Origin: a virus
Length of the DNA stretch: 21,941 bases
Strand: one strand, 5' to 3'
IMG/VR virus record: IMGVR_UViG_3300044675_001159
Span: 1-21,941 of that record
How positions within the stretch are numbered: the stretch's first letter is position 1; every line of letters begins with the position of its first letter. Positions 1 through 9,013 of this stretch are shown piece by piece. The translations under genes and the position numbers were made by a program. The notes below the pieces were generated by a model. It worked only from the letters and a program-made list of their open reading frames with translations, did not search any database and was not told the DNA's origin.

Positions 1-2
1 CG

Positions 3-167
3 ACAAGACCTGCTGTGCCATCAGTCATAGCTACTATGAATTTAGTAGGCGGTGGTGCTACTTTTAATGGTATTTACGCTAGTTCCCAAGGACAGGGTAC
101 GGCTACGATTACCCACTTTGCCAATTCGACTGCAAATAAGACATATCGGTATGCAATTATTGGTTGA
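3..167 (+). CDS. C-terminal end of a structural/tail protein (partial)
   Basis: An open frame enters from the left edge and ends at the TGA at 165-167, giving 54 residues that end in RYAIIG. The segment is rich in Gly, Thr, Ser and Ala and has short alternating hydrophobic stretches, as in beta-structured phage tail or virion proteins. It lies directly upstream of virion-type genes on the same strand. The start is outside the window. I do not recognise the family, so the structural call rests on composition and position. Confidence 0.6.
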   Translation, partial: TRPAVPSVIATMNLVGGGATFNGIYASSQGQGTATITHFANSTANKTYRYAIIG

Positions 168-188
168 TTTTAATAATTTATGTATAAT
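160..188 (+). promoter_or_regulatory. Candidate sigma-70-like promoter before the virion gene block
   Basis: A perfect TATAAT lies at 183-188, and TTGGTT at 160-165 (3 of 6 consensus bases) is separated from it by 17 bases. The predicted start falls about 40 bases before the ATG at 238. The -35 is weak and overlaps the end of the preceding gene. Confidence 0.4.
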
Positions 189-218
189 GGATTCCGTGGA
201 TGACCCATCTTGGAATCC
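189..218 (+). promoter_or_regulatory. Stem-loop in the leader before the 238 gene
   Basis: GGATTCC at 189-195 pairs with GGAATCC at 212-218, with a 16-base loop that contains a further GATG/CATC pairing. No T-run follows, so it is not a standard intrinsic terminator. It sits just downstream of TATAAT at 183-188 and upstream of the AGGAG ribosome site at 227-231. It could be a 5' RNA structure or a processing site. Confidence 0.45.
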
Positions 219-237
219 GAAACTCTAGGAGTAAAAG

Positions 238-1134
238 ATGGCTACTACTACCACATCGTCAATTGACCCAACAATTCAGCCGTACCTTTCGTATGGCTTA
301 CAGCAAGCACAGCAAGCGTATCAGGGCGGTGGCCCACAGTATTATGGTGGCCCTACCTTTGTAAGTCCTAGCACTACCACTCAAACTGGTCTACAGGCTC
401 TTGAGGCTCGTGCTTCTTTGGGTAATCCCTTACTTCAGTCTGCACAGAATCAGCTACAGAACACAGTTTCTGGTGGATTTCTAGGTGGAAACCCTTTCTT
501 TCAAGGTGCGTTTCAACCTGCTGCACAAGCAGCGCAGACTCAGTTTCAACAAACACTAGGCGACATTGGCTCTAAAGCAAGCCTAGCAGGGCGTTATGGC
601 TCTGGTGCTATGGGTTCATTGCAAGACAGGGCAGCAGGTATATTTGGGCAAAACTTAGCTAATACTGCTGGTCAACTGGCTTATCAGAATTACGCTGACG
701 AGAGAGCAAGACAACAAGCTGCTACGATGGCTGCGCCTCAAATGGCTCAAGCTGATTATCAAGACATTCAGAATATGTTGCAAGCAGGTCAGTTGCGTGA
801 AGGCTACACAGGTCAGCAAATGCAATCCGACATTGCTAAGTTTAACTTCTTGCAAAACCAGCCACAACAGAACTTACAGAACTATTTATCACTTGTCTAT
901 GGTAATCCATTAGGACGAGTGGCTTCATCTACTACTAGTGGTGCTGCTGACACATCTACATTGCAAAATATATTAGGTACTGCTGCTACTGCTGGTGGTC
1001 TTTATAAGAATCTCGGTGGTTCTACTGGCATCAGTAACTTGTATAACAGCGCATCTAACTTTTTAACTGGTGGCTCTAACATGGGAACTATTGATGCTAG
1101 TTACCCTACTCTTGGCTCTAACTGGTGGGATTAA
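238..1134 (+). CDS. Putative internal virion/structural protein, Gln-Ala rich
   Basis: This 298-residue protein starts at an ATG with AGGAG six bases upstream. It is rich in Gln, Ala, Gly and Asn. The N-terminus has PYLSYGLQQAQQAY, the middle is a Gln/Ala helical region with an SKASLAGRYGSGAMGS segment, and the C-terminus is Gly/Ser/Thr rich and ends in NWWD. I recall this protein type just upstream of other internal virion proteins in short-tailed phages from aquatic samples. No enzymatic motif is visible. It is followed at once by two similar virion-type genes, which supports a role in the particle or in DNA ejection. Confidence 0.55.
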   Translation: MATTTTSSIDPTIQPYLSYGLQQAQQAYQGGGPQYYGGPTFVSPSTTTQTGLQALEARASLGNPLLQSAQNQLQNTVSGGFLGGNPFFQGAFQPAAQAAQTQFQQTLGDIGSKASLAGRYGSGAMGSLQDRAAGIFGQNLANTAGQLAYQNYADERARQQAATMAAPQMAQADYQDIQNMLQAGQLREGYTGQQMQSDIAKFNFLQNQPQQNLQNYLSLVYGNPLGRVASSTTSGAADTSTLQNILGTAATAGGLYKNLGGSTGISNLYNSASNFLTGGSNMGTIDASYPTLGSNWWD

Positions 1135-1136
1135 AT

Positions 1137-2399
1137 ATGGCTGGACTATTAGACATTTTTGGTACTAGCGGTGCAGACACAATGGGTCTGTTGGGTATGT
1201 CACAAGCTGACATTGCTCGTAATCGTGACGATGCACAAGCACAAGCCTTGTATGCCCTAGCAGGGCGTTTATTCCAAGGTGGGAATACTGGTCAATCTAT
1301 TGTTGAGGGATTGCAACAAGGTCAGAAAGCCTATCGTGGCGGTATGCAAGACACATTGCAAAGCCAGTTACAGAATGTCCAGTTGGCTGACATGATTCGT
1401 AAGCGTAAGTTAGAGCAACAACAACTAGCTGAACAACAACGAATTCAAGGTGTCATACAAGGTGCTGTAACCAAACCTCAAGAGATTTATGGCGAGGACA
1501 TAATGGGTCAGCGAGTAGGCGAAGGCATGACTGCTGGTGGCTTTGATTTGCAAAAAGCAATTCCTCAATTGATGGGTTCTGCTGAAGGTCGCAAAGCACT
1601 AAATGAGTTGGTTGCTTCTCAGAAAGCAATGCAACCAGAGTACAAAGAAGTTAATGGTGCGCTTTATGAGATTTCTGCTGGTATGCCTCCAAGATTGGTT
1701 GCTGGTTCAAAAAAGCGTGATACTGTAACAGTTGGAAATGTTGTTCTTGATAAAGACGATATGCGTGTTCTTTATACCGCACCTGATGCACCTGCTGGCT
1801 CAATTAAAGAGTTCCAAGATTTTATGAAGTTGCCTAAAGACCAACAGGCAGCATATATTCAGTTACAAGACCAAAAGCGTCCAAGCACAACAATCAATAT
1901 GCCTAATGAGGGTGAGCGTAAGGCGGCAACATTAGCAAGCCGTTTGAACTTCAGCGTTGGACAAATGAATGAAGCTATTGGTTTAGACCCCAAAGCGGCT
2001 ATGCCAAGTACACCAGCAGAAATTGCTCGTTTTGTATCACGCACAGACTTTTTGCCAAACAAATTAAATACAGACCAACGACAAGTTGTTGAAGCAGCGC
2101 AAGAGGATATTCTTGATGCAGCATTAACATTAGGAACTGGTGCTGCTTATAGCCGTGAACAGTTGGCTGGTTACAAGAAATCATATTTCCCACAATTGGG
2201 AGATAGCACAACAACAGTTAAAACAAAGCAAGAGCGTCTTAATAACTTGCTTAAATCTGCTGAAGTTGCTTCTGGTCGTGCTGCAAGTCAGATTACTGCG
2301 CCAATACCTAAATTGCCAACTGCCCCTACAAGCGGTGGATTGCCAAGTCAAGATGCTATTCAAGCTGAAATTGAAAGACGCAAAAAAGGCGGTGGATAA
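1137..2399 (+). CDS. Putative internal virion protein with Gln-rich coiled coil
   Basis: This 420-residue protein is most likely started by the ATG at 1137 (MAGLLDIFG), two bases after the previous stop, with GGTGGGA just upstream. A GTG at 1125 in the same frame is a poorer start. The N-terminus is a short hydrophobic segment. A helical Gln/Leu region with coiled-coil character follows at roughly residues 70-110, and then a mixed Thr/Pro/Ala part. Its stop overlaps the next start by one base (TAATG), which indicates translational coupling. Family and exact role are not recognised; the virion assignment is inferred from position and composition. Confidence 0.5.
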   Translation: MAGLLDIFGTSGADTMGLLGMSQADIARNRDDAQAQALYALAGRLFQGGNTGQSIVEGLQQGQKAYRGGMQDTLQSQLQNVQLADMIRKRKLEQQQLAEQQRIQGVIQGAVTKPQEIYGEDIMGQRVGEGMTAGGFDLQKAIPQLMGSAEGRKALNELVASQKAMQPEYKEVNGALYEISAGMPPRLVAGSKKRDTVTVGNVVLDKDDMRVLYTAPDAPAGSIKEFQDFMKLPKDQQAAYIQLQDQKRPSTTINMPNEGERKAATLASRLNFSVGQMNEAIGLDPKAAMPSTPAEIARFVSRTDFLPNKLNTDQRQVVEAAQEDILDAALTLGTGAAYSREQLAGYKKSYFPQLGDSTTTVKTKQERLNNLLKSAEVASGRAASQITAPIPKLPTAPTSGGLPSQDAIQAEIERRKKGGG

Positions 2400-3961
2400 T
2401 GGACTTAACTCAATTATCTGATAGTGACCTGTTGGCTTTGCAATCAGGAGACTTAACTAAAGTTTCCGATGCTGGTTTAGCTGTTCTTAATCAAGGTCAG
2501 CCTAAATCTCCAACACTTAGAGAATCATTTGAGCGTGGTGCTGGTTTAACTTATCGTGCTGTTGCACCAACATTAGCTGGCGCACAGATTGGCTCTTATG
2601 GTGGCCCATTGGGTGCTCTTGTAGGCTCAATGGCTGTCCCTGCTGCTGATGCAGTCAATGCGCTATTAAATGTAATTGCTTCTCCATTTACTGATAAGCG
2701 TCTTATTCCAGCATCTCAAGCTATTCAAAACTTGATGACTCGTTCTGGTGTACCTGCTGCGCCAGAGACACAAACACCAACTGAGCGAGTTGTTGGTGGT
2801 GGATTAGAGGCGATGACAGGAGTAGCTAGGACTATTCCTGCATTGATTAAAGCATCTACAACTGCTGCATCTCCTGTTACTCGTGGAGTTACAGAGCAAC
2901 TTGCTGTAGCCCCTAAGACACAAGCGATTGTGACTCCTACTGCTGTTATGTCTGGTCAAACAGTTACAGAAGCTACTGGTAATCCTTTATATGGCGCAGC
3001 TACTACATTGGCTACAGGTACTGCTGGTAGCGTTAAGCGTCCTCAAAAACAAGAAGCATTATCTACTCAAGCATTAGACAGAATTGCAACAGACAGATAT
3101 GACCAACTTCAAAGGTCTGGTGTTCAGTTAAAAACTGATGAGTTTGTTAATGCGATGGATGATATTGCCAAGGGTTTGAGGCAAGAGGGATATACGCCTA
3201 AAGCATTTCCAAAAGTTGCTGGTGCTATTGAAGAACTTACATCTACTGCTCAGCCTAAAGATTGGACTGAACTTCAAGCCTTACGCAAGATGATTCGTTC
3301 TGGTCAAAAGAGTATTGAGCCAGAAGAAAGACGGATGGCATCTATTCTTTTGGATGACTACGATAACTACTTGATGACTGTCCCAAAAGATTCAATTGCT
3401 TCTGGAGACATGAAAAACGCAGGTCAGTTGTGGTCTGAGGCTCGTAACGCTTATTCAAAGATGAAGAAGTCTGAAGTCTTTGAGGATATGCTTAACGAGG
3501 CAAAGCTAGACAGAAGTAAGTTTACTCAGTCTGGTGAAGAAAATTCACTTGCTAAACAATTGCGTCAACTTGCTAAGAATGACAAGAAAATGCGTTTGTT
3601 TACTAAGACTGAACAGGACGCTATTGAGCAAGCCGCCAAAGGTGGCAATGTTCAGAATATGTTGAAATTCTTTGGACGCTTTGCACCTACTGGTGTTGTG
3701 CCAGTTGGTCTTAGTGTTGGAACTACAGCATTAGCACCTATGATTGGAATTCCTTTAACTATTGGTGCTGCTGGCTCTCGTGGATTAGCTACTAATATGC
3801 GTAGAGGTAGCGTAGAGGACTTAACCAATATGATGCGTACTGGTGGAGTTCCACAGACAATTGGTAGTCCTTTTAGGGCTGTTACACCAACAACGGCTAG
3901 AGGTCTATTGTCTATGGAAGACTTAGACGAAGAACAGCGTAATCTTTTGGGTATCCAATAA
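2399..3961 (+). CDS. Putative internal virion/ejection protein
   Basis: This 520-residue protein begins MDLTQLSDSDLLALQSGDL, a short repeat of the type (L/V)SD-xx-L-LxxGDL that I recall at the N-terminus of phage internal virion proteins. Residues about 50-90 are a Gly/Ala-rich hydrophobic segment (VAPTLAGAQIGSYGGPLGAL). Another hydrophobic Gly/Ala segment at about 430-460 could insert into a membrane. The middle is charged and helical. A lytic or protease motif is not obvious. It is coupled to the upstream gene by TAATG. A role in DNA ejection is inference from the membrane-prone segments and the neighbours. Confidence 0.5.
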   Translation: MDLTQLSDSDLLALQSGDLTKVSDAGLAVLNQGQPKSPTLRESFERGAGLTYRAVAPTLAGAQIGSYGGPLGALVGSMAVPAADAVNALLNVIASPFTDKRLIPASQAIQNLMTRSGVPAAPETQTPTERVVGGGLEAMTGVARTIPALIKASTTAASPVTRGVTEQLAVAPKTQAIVTPTAVMSGQTVTEATGNPLYGAATTLATGTAGSVKRPQKQEALSTQALDRIATDRYDQLQRSGVQLKTDEFVNAMDDIAKGLRQEGYTPKAFPKVAGAIEELTSTAQPKDWTELQALRKMIRSGQKSIEPEERRMASILLDDYDNYLMTVPKDSIASGDMKNAGQLWSEARNAYSKMKKSEVFEDMLNEAKLDRSKFTQSGEENSLAKQLRQLAKNDKKMRLFTKTEQDAIEQAAKGGNVQNMLKFFGRFAPTGVVPVGLSVGTTALAPMIGIPLTIGAAGSRGLATNMRRGSVEDLTNMMRTGGVPQTIGSPFRAVTPTTARGLLSMEDLDEEQRNLLGIQ

Positions 3962-3969
3962 GGACTAAC

Positions 3970-6297
3970 ATGGCAAAGACCAAGATTTCAGAATACAGCA
4001 GTACCGCTAATAACAATACTGACATTAACAGTATTAACCTAGCGGAGGGTATGGCCCCAAGTTTGGTCAACAATGCTATTCGTACATTGATGGCTCAGTT
4101 GAAGAACTTTCAAGATGGTTCTGCTGGCGACAATGTAACTGTAGGTGGTAACTTATCTGTTACTGGAACATCTACGCTGACAGGTACTTTAACGGCTACG
4201 GCTGGTCTGTCAGGCCCACTCACATCATCGTCTGCCACTATTACTGGTGGAACTATCAATGGTGCGGTGATTGGTGGCTCATCTGCCCAAGCTATCACAG
4301 GAACTACAGTAACTGCCTCTACAGGCTTTGTTGGTGGTTTGACAGGTAACGTAACTGGTAACACTACTGGAACACACACAGGTGCTGTAACAGGTAATGT
4401 CACAGGTAACTTGACAGGCAATGTCTCTGGTAACGTCACAACGGCTACAGGAACTTCTACATTCAATAACGTCACGATTGATGGCACATTGGATATGAGT
4501 TCTGGCACAGTAGGAACGATTACTGGTCTTGCTACACCTACCAATGCTTCAGACGCTGCTACCAAAGGTTATGTAGATACTGCTGACGCTTTGAAGCTGA
4601 ATCTATCTGGTGGCACTATGTCTGGTGCTATCGCTATGGGTACAAACAAGATTACAGGTCTTGGTACTCCTACGGCTGATGCTGATGCGGTAACCAAGTC
4701 TTATGTAGACGCTATTGCCCAAGGTATTGATGCTAAAGCGTCTGTAGTTGCTGCTTCTACTGCTAACCTTACTTTATCTGGCGCACAGACCATAGACGGA
4801 GTTTCTGTTATTGCAGGTGACCGAGTATTGGTTAAAGACCAGACTACTGCTTCTAATAATGGTATCTACTTATGTGCATCTGGTTCATGGACTAGAACAA
4901 CAGACGCTGACACTTATGCTGAGTTAGTAGCTGCTTACACCTTTGTTGAGGGCGGTACAGTTAACGGAAATAACGGCTTTATCTGTACTATTCCAACAAG
5001 CGGTACTTTAGGTAGTACATCAATTACCTTTGCTCAATTTTCAGGTGCAGGTCAGGTTATCGCTGGCACAGGTATGAGCAAGACAGGCAACACACTTAAC
5101 GTGAACACTGCCTCAAGCGCACGAATTGTTGTAGGGGCAGATGAGATTGACTTGGCTACAACTGGCGTTACTGCTAGTACATATAAGTCTGTAACTGTTG
5201 ACGCATTTGGACGTATCACTTCTGGTACGAATCCTACGACTATCTCTGGTTATGGTATTACAGACGCTTACACAAAGACTGAAGTTGATACTTCTCTTAG
5301 TGGTAAGTTATCTACTACTGGTGGCACGATGTCGGGTGCTATTGCAATGGGTACGTCTAAGATTACTGGATTGGGTGACCCTACCAATAACCAAGACGCT
5401 GCCACTAAGACTTATGTTGATGGCATCTTAGGAAGTGCAACTTCTGCTGCAACAAGTGCTGCTGCTGCTGCGACTTCAGCATCCAATGCTTCAACGAGTG
5501 CATCCAATGCCTCTACAAGCGCAGGAAACGCATCTACAAGCGCAACAAATGCTGCTGCTAGTGCTACGAGTGCGTCTAACACTTACGATGAGTTTGATGA
5601 CCGATATTTAGGTTCTAAAGCATCTGCGCCATCTGTAGACAATGATGGTAACGCTTTGCTCACAGGTGCTTTGTACTGGAACACATCCACTAATAACTTG
5701 TTCGTGTGGACAGGTTCAACATGGGCTAATGCAGCGTTCACAGCAGGTTCTTTTGCTACTTTGACAGGCGTTGAAACCCTGACAAACAAAACCATTACCT
5801 TTGCTGACAATACGCTAACCAATGTTGCAAGCCTTAACACAGCACAGACATTTACGGCTACTAAGACTTTCTCAGGTTCATCATCAGCTACTGCGATTGT
5901 CCTAAACGATGCGGCTGAAGTAGCTACAGTGTCAGCAACTGCGGCTACTGGCACGATTGCTTACGACATTACAACTCAGTCTGTTCTGTACTACACAAGT
6001 AACGCAAGTGCTAACTGGACAGTTAACTTCAGAGGCTCTAGCGGTACATCATTAGATACTTTGATGAGTACAGGTCAATCAATGACTGTGGCTTTCTTGG
6101 TTACTCAAGGCTCTACGGCTTATTACAACTCTGCGGTTCAAGTGGATGGCACTACATCTGGTGTGACTACTAGATGGCTAGGTGGTGCGCCTACTGCGGG
6201 TAATGCTAGTGGCATTGATAGCTATCGTTATTTGATTATCAAAGTTTCGTCTGGTACATTTACAATTCTTGCTTCAGTAACACAGTTCAAAGCCTAA
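3970..6297 (+). CDS. Tail fibre-like protein with repeated shaft modules
   Basis: This 775-residue protein starts at an ATG five bases after AAGGA, which is formed by the preceding stop (TAAGGA). The N-terminus (about 1-45) resembles a virion attachment region. Residues about 110-165 carry repeats of the GNVTGN type. Two copies of a module with SGAIAMGT-KITGLG-PT followed by a TK-YVD motif lie at about 210-255 and 445-485. Residues about 490-535 are a low-complexity Ala/Ser/Thr/Asn stretch. A conserved fibre segment with GALYWNTSTNNLFVWTG follows at about 560-580, then a beta-rich C-terminal part. These are hallmarks of trimeric tail fibres used in host recognition. The receptor is unknown. 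Confidence 0.8.
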   Translation: MAKTKISEYSSTANNNTDINSINLAEGMAPSLVNNAIRTLMAQLKNFQDGSAGDNVTVGGNLSVTGTSTLTGTLTATAGLSGPLTSSSATITGGTINGAVIGGSSAQAITGTTVTASTGFVGGLTGNVTGNTTGTHTGAVTGNVTGNLTGNVSGNVTTATGTSTFNNVTIDGTLDMSSGTVGTITGLATPTNASDAATKGYVDTADALKLNLSGGTMSGAIAMGTNKITGLGTPTADADAVTKSYVDAIAQGIDAKASVVAASTANLTLSGAQTIDGVSVIAGDRVLVKDQTTASNNGIYLCASGSWTRTTDADTYAELVAAYTFVEGGTVNGNNGFICTIPTSGTLGSTSITFAQFSGAGQVIAGTGMSKTGNTLNVNTASSARIVVGADEIDLATTGVTASTYKSVTVDAFGRITSGTNPTTISGYGITDAYTKTEVDTSLSGKLSTTGGTMSGAIAMGTSKITGLGDPTNNQDAATKTYVDGILGSATSAATSAAAAATSASNASTSASNASTSAGNASTSATNAAASATSASNTYDEFDDRYLGSKASAPSVDNDGNALLTGALYWNTSTNNLFVWTGSTWANAAFTAGSFATLTGVETLTNKTITFADNTLTNVASLNTAQTFTATKTFSGSSSATAIVLNDAAEVATVSATAATGTIAYDITTQSVLYYTSNASANWTVNFRGSSGTSLDTLMSTGQSMTVAFLVTQGSTAYYNSAVQVDGTTSGVTTRWLGGAPTAGNASGIDSYRYLIIKVSSGTFTILASVTQFKA
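4336..4440 (+). repeat. Imperfect tandem repeats coding GNVTGN units in the fibre shaft
   Basis: Imperfect units of about 12-24 bases such as acaggtaacgtaactggtaa recur in frame and encode GNVTGN, GNTTGT, GNVTGN, GNLTGN and GNVSGN. Such repeats expand and contract by recombination and change fibre shaft length. They lie inside the 3970-6297 gene. Confidence 0.75.
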
Positions 6298-6299
6298 TC

Positions 6300-6974
6300 A
6301 TGTGTATCTGCAAAAGATGTAATGTTGACAAACCTTTGGATGAATTCCAAATGGATAAGCGCAGGAATAAGCACTATGGTACTTGCAGAAAGTGCCGTGT
6401 GAAAGCGCAGAACGACAGAAGACTTGCAAACATTGACGAGAGCAGAAAGAAAACTCGTGAGTATTTACGTGAGTGGAGGGCTAAGAATCCTGAGAAACAA
6501 GCTGCCATTAACAAGAAATATGACGAGAAAAACAGAGATAAGCGTAGTGCTTATGCTAAACAATATCGCAAAGACAATCCTGAGAAAGTCAAAGAATTAG
6601 GTAAAGCATGGGCAGAGCAAAACCCTGAGAAAATAAGAGCCTATGGACAAAAAGCAGTTAAGGCTTGGCTTGAGCGTAACCCTGAGTATCCAAGCAACTT
6701 TTACAAGGCCAACAAAGAGCGTTATGTTGCGGCTAGAGCAAGGCGTAGGGCGGCTCAGGACTCAGCCACACCATCTTGGTTAACAGCCATTGATAAAGCA
6801 ATGATTCAAGAGATGTACGATGTTTCTGAAGCAAGGTATATCCAAACTGGTATAAAACACCATGTTGACCATATCGTTCCAATTAACGGCAAAGGCGTAG
6901 CGGGTATGCACGTTCCTTGGAATTTACAAGTAATAACTGCTCATGAGAATTTGAGCAAAGGTTGGAGATTTTAA
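6300..6974 (+). CDS. HNH endonuclease, likely homing type
   Basis: This 224-residue protein starts two bases after the fibre stop. The N-terminus has two Cys pairs (CKRC at about residues 4-7 and CRKC at about 29-32) that could bind zinc. The middle is a Lys/Arg/Glu-rich helical array with repeated NPEK/NPEY units. The C-terminus has the HNH core: HHVDHIVPINGKG at about 186-198, then HVPWNLQVI and HENLSKGWRF. This architecture is common for free-standing phage HNH nucleases that spread themselves or flanking fibre genes. Its TAA overlaps the next ATG by one base. The target site is unknown. Confidence 0.85.
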   Translation: MCICKRCNVDKPLDEFQMDKRRNKHYGTCRKCRVKAQNDRRLANIDESRKKTREYLREWRAKNPEKQAAINKKYDEKNRDKRSAYAKQYRKDNPEKVKELGKAWAEQNPEKIRAYGQKAVKAWLERNPEYPSNFYKANKERYVAARARRRAAQDSATPSWLTAIDKAMIQEMYDVSEARYIQTGIKHHVDHIVPINGKGVAGMHVPWNLQVITAHENLSKGWRF

Positions 6975-9004
6975 TGCCATTACAAGCAACTTCTGGTGCG
7001 GCTAGTTACGATGCCTTTGGTGGTGGTGTTCCTGCTGTGCCTAACTACATCGAGGATGTGTTCAGCACATACCTCTACACAGGCAATGACCCATCAACTC
7101 AAGACATTATTAACGGCATTGATTTATCTACTAAAGGTGGGATGATTTGGCAGAAAGGCCGTAGTTATGTTGGCAATCATGTTATATCGGATACTGTTCG
7201 AGGTTTAAGTGGTGGTCGAAGCAGAGAGATATACCCGAATTTAACTAACGCTGAAGATGTAGATTCAAGTGTAACCGCTTTTTACAATAACGGCTTTCGT
7301 GCTGGCGCAAATGGCGCTACGAATAGTAATGGTGGATTAGTTGCCTCATGGACATTCCGCAAGCAACCAAAGTTCTTTGATGTTGTGACTTATAGTGGAA
7401 ATGCGGTCGCTAATAGGCAAATTAGCCATAGCCTTGGCTCAACACCCGGTATGGTTATTGTTAAATGCACAAGTGCCGCTGACTCTTGGATGGTGTATCA
7501 CCGTTCTTCTGGCGCACAAGGTAATTTTCTTATATTAAATTCAACTGGTGCGGTTGATACAAGATTTTCCAATTTTTGGGGAACTACCCCATTTTCTGAA
7601 ACAACATTTAGTGTCTCTGATTTTAATGAAATAAATGGGTCTGGTCGCACATACGTAGCCTACCTATTCGCCCATGACGCAGGAGGCTTTGGTCTTACTG
7701 GTACAGACAATGTGATTTCGTGTGGGTCTTATACGGGTAATGGTTCCGCTACTGGCCCTGTTGTAACATTAGGCTACGAGCCTCAGTGGTTAATGATTAA
7801 AAATGCAAGTGTAGCAGGGGAAGATTGGTTTATTGTAGATACGATGAGAGGATTTACAGCAAGCACAACTGGTGGAAGCACAGTAAAACTTTCTCCTAAT
7901 ACATCTGGCGTTGAAGATAGCCAATTTTATGTAACTCCTACGGCAACTGGTTTTCAAGTATTAGACAGCAATGCAAATGTCAATGGGTCTGGCAACACAA
8001 TGATTTACATAGCCATCCGACGTGGCCCAATGAAAGTGCCTACAAGTGGGACTAGTGTGTTTAGTCCTATTTCTGTTAGCAACTCAACAGGAACGGCTAA
8101 TACAACTAACTTTCCTATTGATTTACAGTTTGCGTCTAATAGTAATGCAGTTCACGAAACACAGGTGATGGATAGATTGCGTGGAGTTATTACAACCAAT
8201 ACTGATGCGGACTCACCATACTCAGCAACTCAATCAACTAGCGCTGAAAAGACAACATTTACAGGATATTCAAGAAATTGGGGTAACACAGGTTTTGCTA
8301 CAGGTTCTAGTTACAGCGGTTTGCAAATGGCCTACTGGAACTTCAGACGTGCCCCTAGCTTCTTTGATGAGGTTTGCTATACAGGGACGGGGGCAAGTCC
8401 TCAAACATTAACTCACAATCTTGGTTTTGTACCAGAGTTAATGATTTTTAAAAGCCGTAGCGGAGCGTATGGTTGGACTGTTTATTCATCTGCAATTTGG
8501 GGAACAGGTATAGGGGGTTCTTCTGGTTTTGATTTATTAGGCTTAAACTCAGATTCTGCCGCACTTGGAAATAACCGCCAAATCAATGAAACACAACCCA
8601 CAGCGTCTGTGTTTTCAGTTGGATATTCTGGTGTTACTTACAACAACACAAATACAAGCGGTGGTACGTATGTCGCCTACTTATTTGCTACTTGTGCAGG
8701 TGTTTCTAAAGTAGGCTCATACACAGGCACAGGCACTACAAAACAAGTTGATTGTGGATTCACAGCAGGAGCGAGGTTTGTGCTCATTAAACGTGCTGAT
8801 GCTTCTGGCGACTGGTATGTATGGGACACAGCCCGAGGAATCGTGGCTGGTAACGACCCCTACGTTTTACTCAACAGCACAGCCGCTGAAGTAACATCTA
8901 CCGACTACATAGACACATATAGCGCAGGATTTGAGATTAGTTCAACAGCGCCAGCCGCTATCAATGCCTCTGGTGGCACATTTATCTTCTTGGCTATCGC
9001 ATAA
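6974..9004 (+). CDS. Fibre-associated protein of repeated beta modules (DUF7483-like)
   Basis: The ATG at 6974 (MPLQATSGAASY) overlaps the HNH stop as TAATG and has GGAG at 6964-6967, so it is preferred over the in-frame TTG at 6962. The product has 676 residues. At least four copies of a module are visible, each with a 'hy-G-hy-x-P-x-hy-hy-hy-hy-K' strand: SLGSTPGMVIVKC, LGYEPQWLMIKN, HNLGFVPELMIFKS and GFTAGARFVLIKR. Each is followed by a W-x-V/I-Y/D strand. Conserved YVAYLFA blocks end two modules. I recall this as a DUF7483-type protein of phages; that name needs checking. It is probably a virion protein at the tail or receptor-binding end. Confidence 0.65.
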   Translation: MPLQATSGAASYDAFGGGVPAVPNYIEDVFSTYLYTGNDPSTQDIINGIDLSTKGGMIWQKGRSYVGNHVISDTVRGLSGGRSREIYPNLTNAEDVDSSVTAFYNNGFRAGANGATNSNGGLVASWTFRKQPKFFDVVTYSGNAVANRQISHSLGSTPGMVIVKCTSAADSWMVYHRSSGAQGNFLILNSTGAVDTRFSNFWGTTPFSETTFSVSDFNEINGSGRTYVAYLFAHDAGGFGLTGTDNVISCGSYTGNGSATGPVVTLGYEPQWLMIKNASVAGEDWFIVDTMRGFTASTTGGSTVKLSPNTSGVEDSQFYVTPTATGFQVLDSNANVNGSGNTMIYIAIRRGPMKVPTSGTSVFSPISVSNSTGTANTTNFPIDLQFASNSNAVHETQVMDRLRGVITTNTDADSPYSATQSTSAEKTTFTGYSRNWGNTGFATGSSYSGLQMAYWNFRRAPSFFDEVCYTGTGASPQTLTHNLGFVPELMIFKSRSGAYGWTVYSSAIWGTGIGGSSGFDLLGLNSDSAALGNNRQINETQPTASVFSVGYSGVTYNNTNTSGGTYVAYLFATCAGVSKVGSYTGTGTTKQVDCGFTAGARFVLIKRADASGDWYVWDTARGIVAGNDPYVLLNSTAAEVTSTDYIDTYSAGFEISSTAPAAINASGGTFIFLAIA

Positions 9005-9013
9005 GGAAAAACC

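Noticed and set aside
1125-1136. GTG start four codons before the 1137 gene
   Set aside because: The ATG at 1137 has a better-placed purine-rich site and follows the previous stop by two bases.
2140-2421. 93-residue plus-strand frame overlapping the 1137-2399 gene
   Set aside because: It is a shifted reading of a Gln/Leu-rich coding region, without a ribosome site or conserved pattern.
4336-4440. Short repeats as a possible CRISPR array
   Set aside because: The units are imperfect, contiguous and in frame with the fibre protein, with no spacers of regular length.
4110-4565. 151-residue open frame on the minus strand inside the tail fibre gene
   Set aside because: It is antisense to the Gly/Thr/Val-repeat region, and its Val/Pro/Leu-rich repeats only mirror that repetition. 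It has no ribosome site or gene context.
5583-5954. 123-residue open frame on the minus strand in the fibre gene
   Set aside because: It is an antisense shadow of the Ala/Ser/Thr-rich region, with Val/Ala low complexity and no supporting signals.
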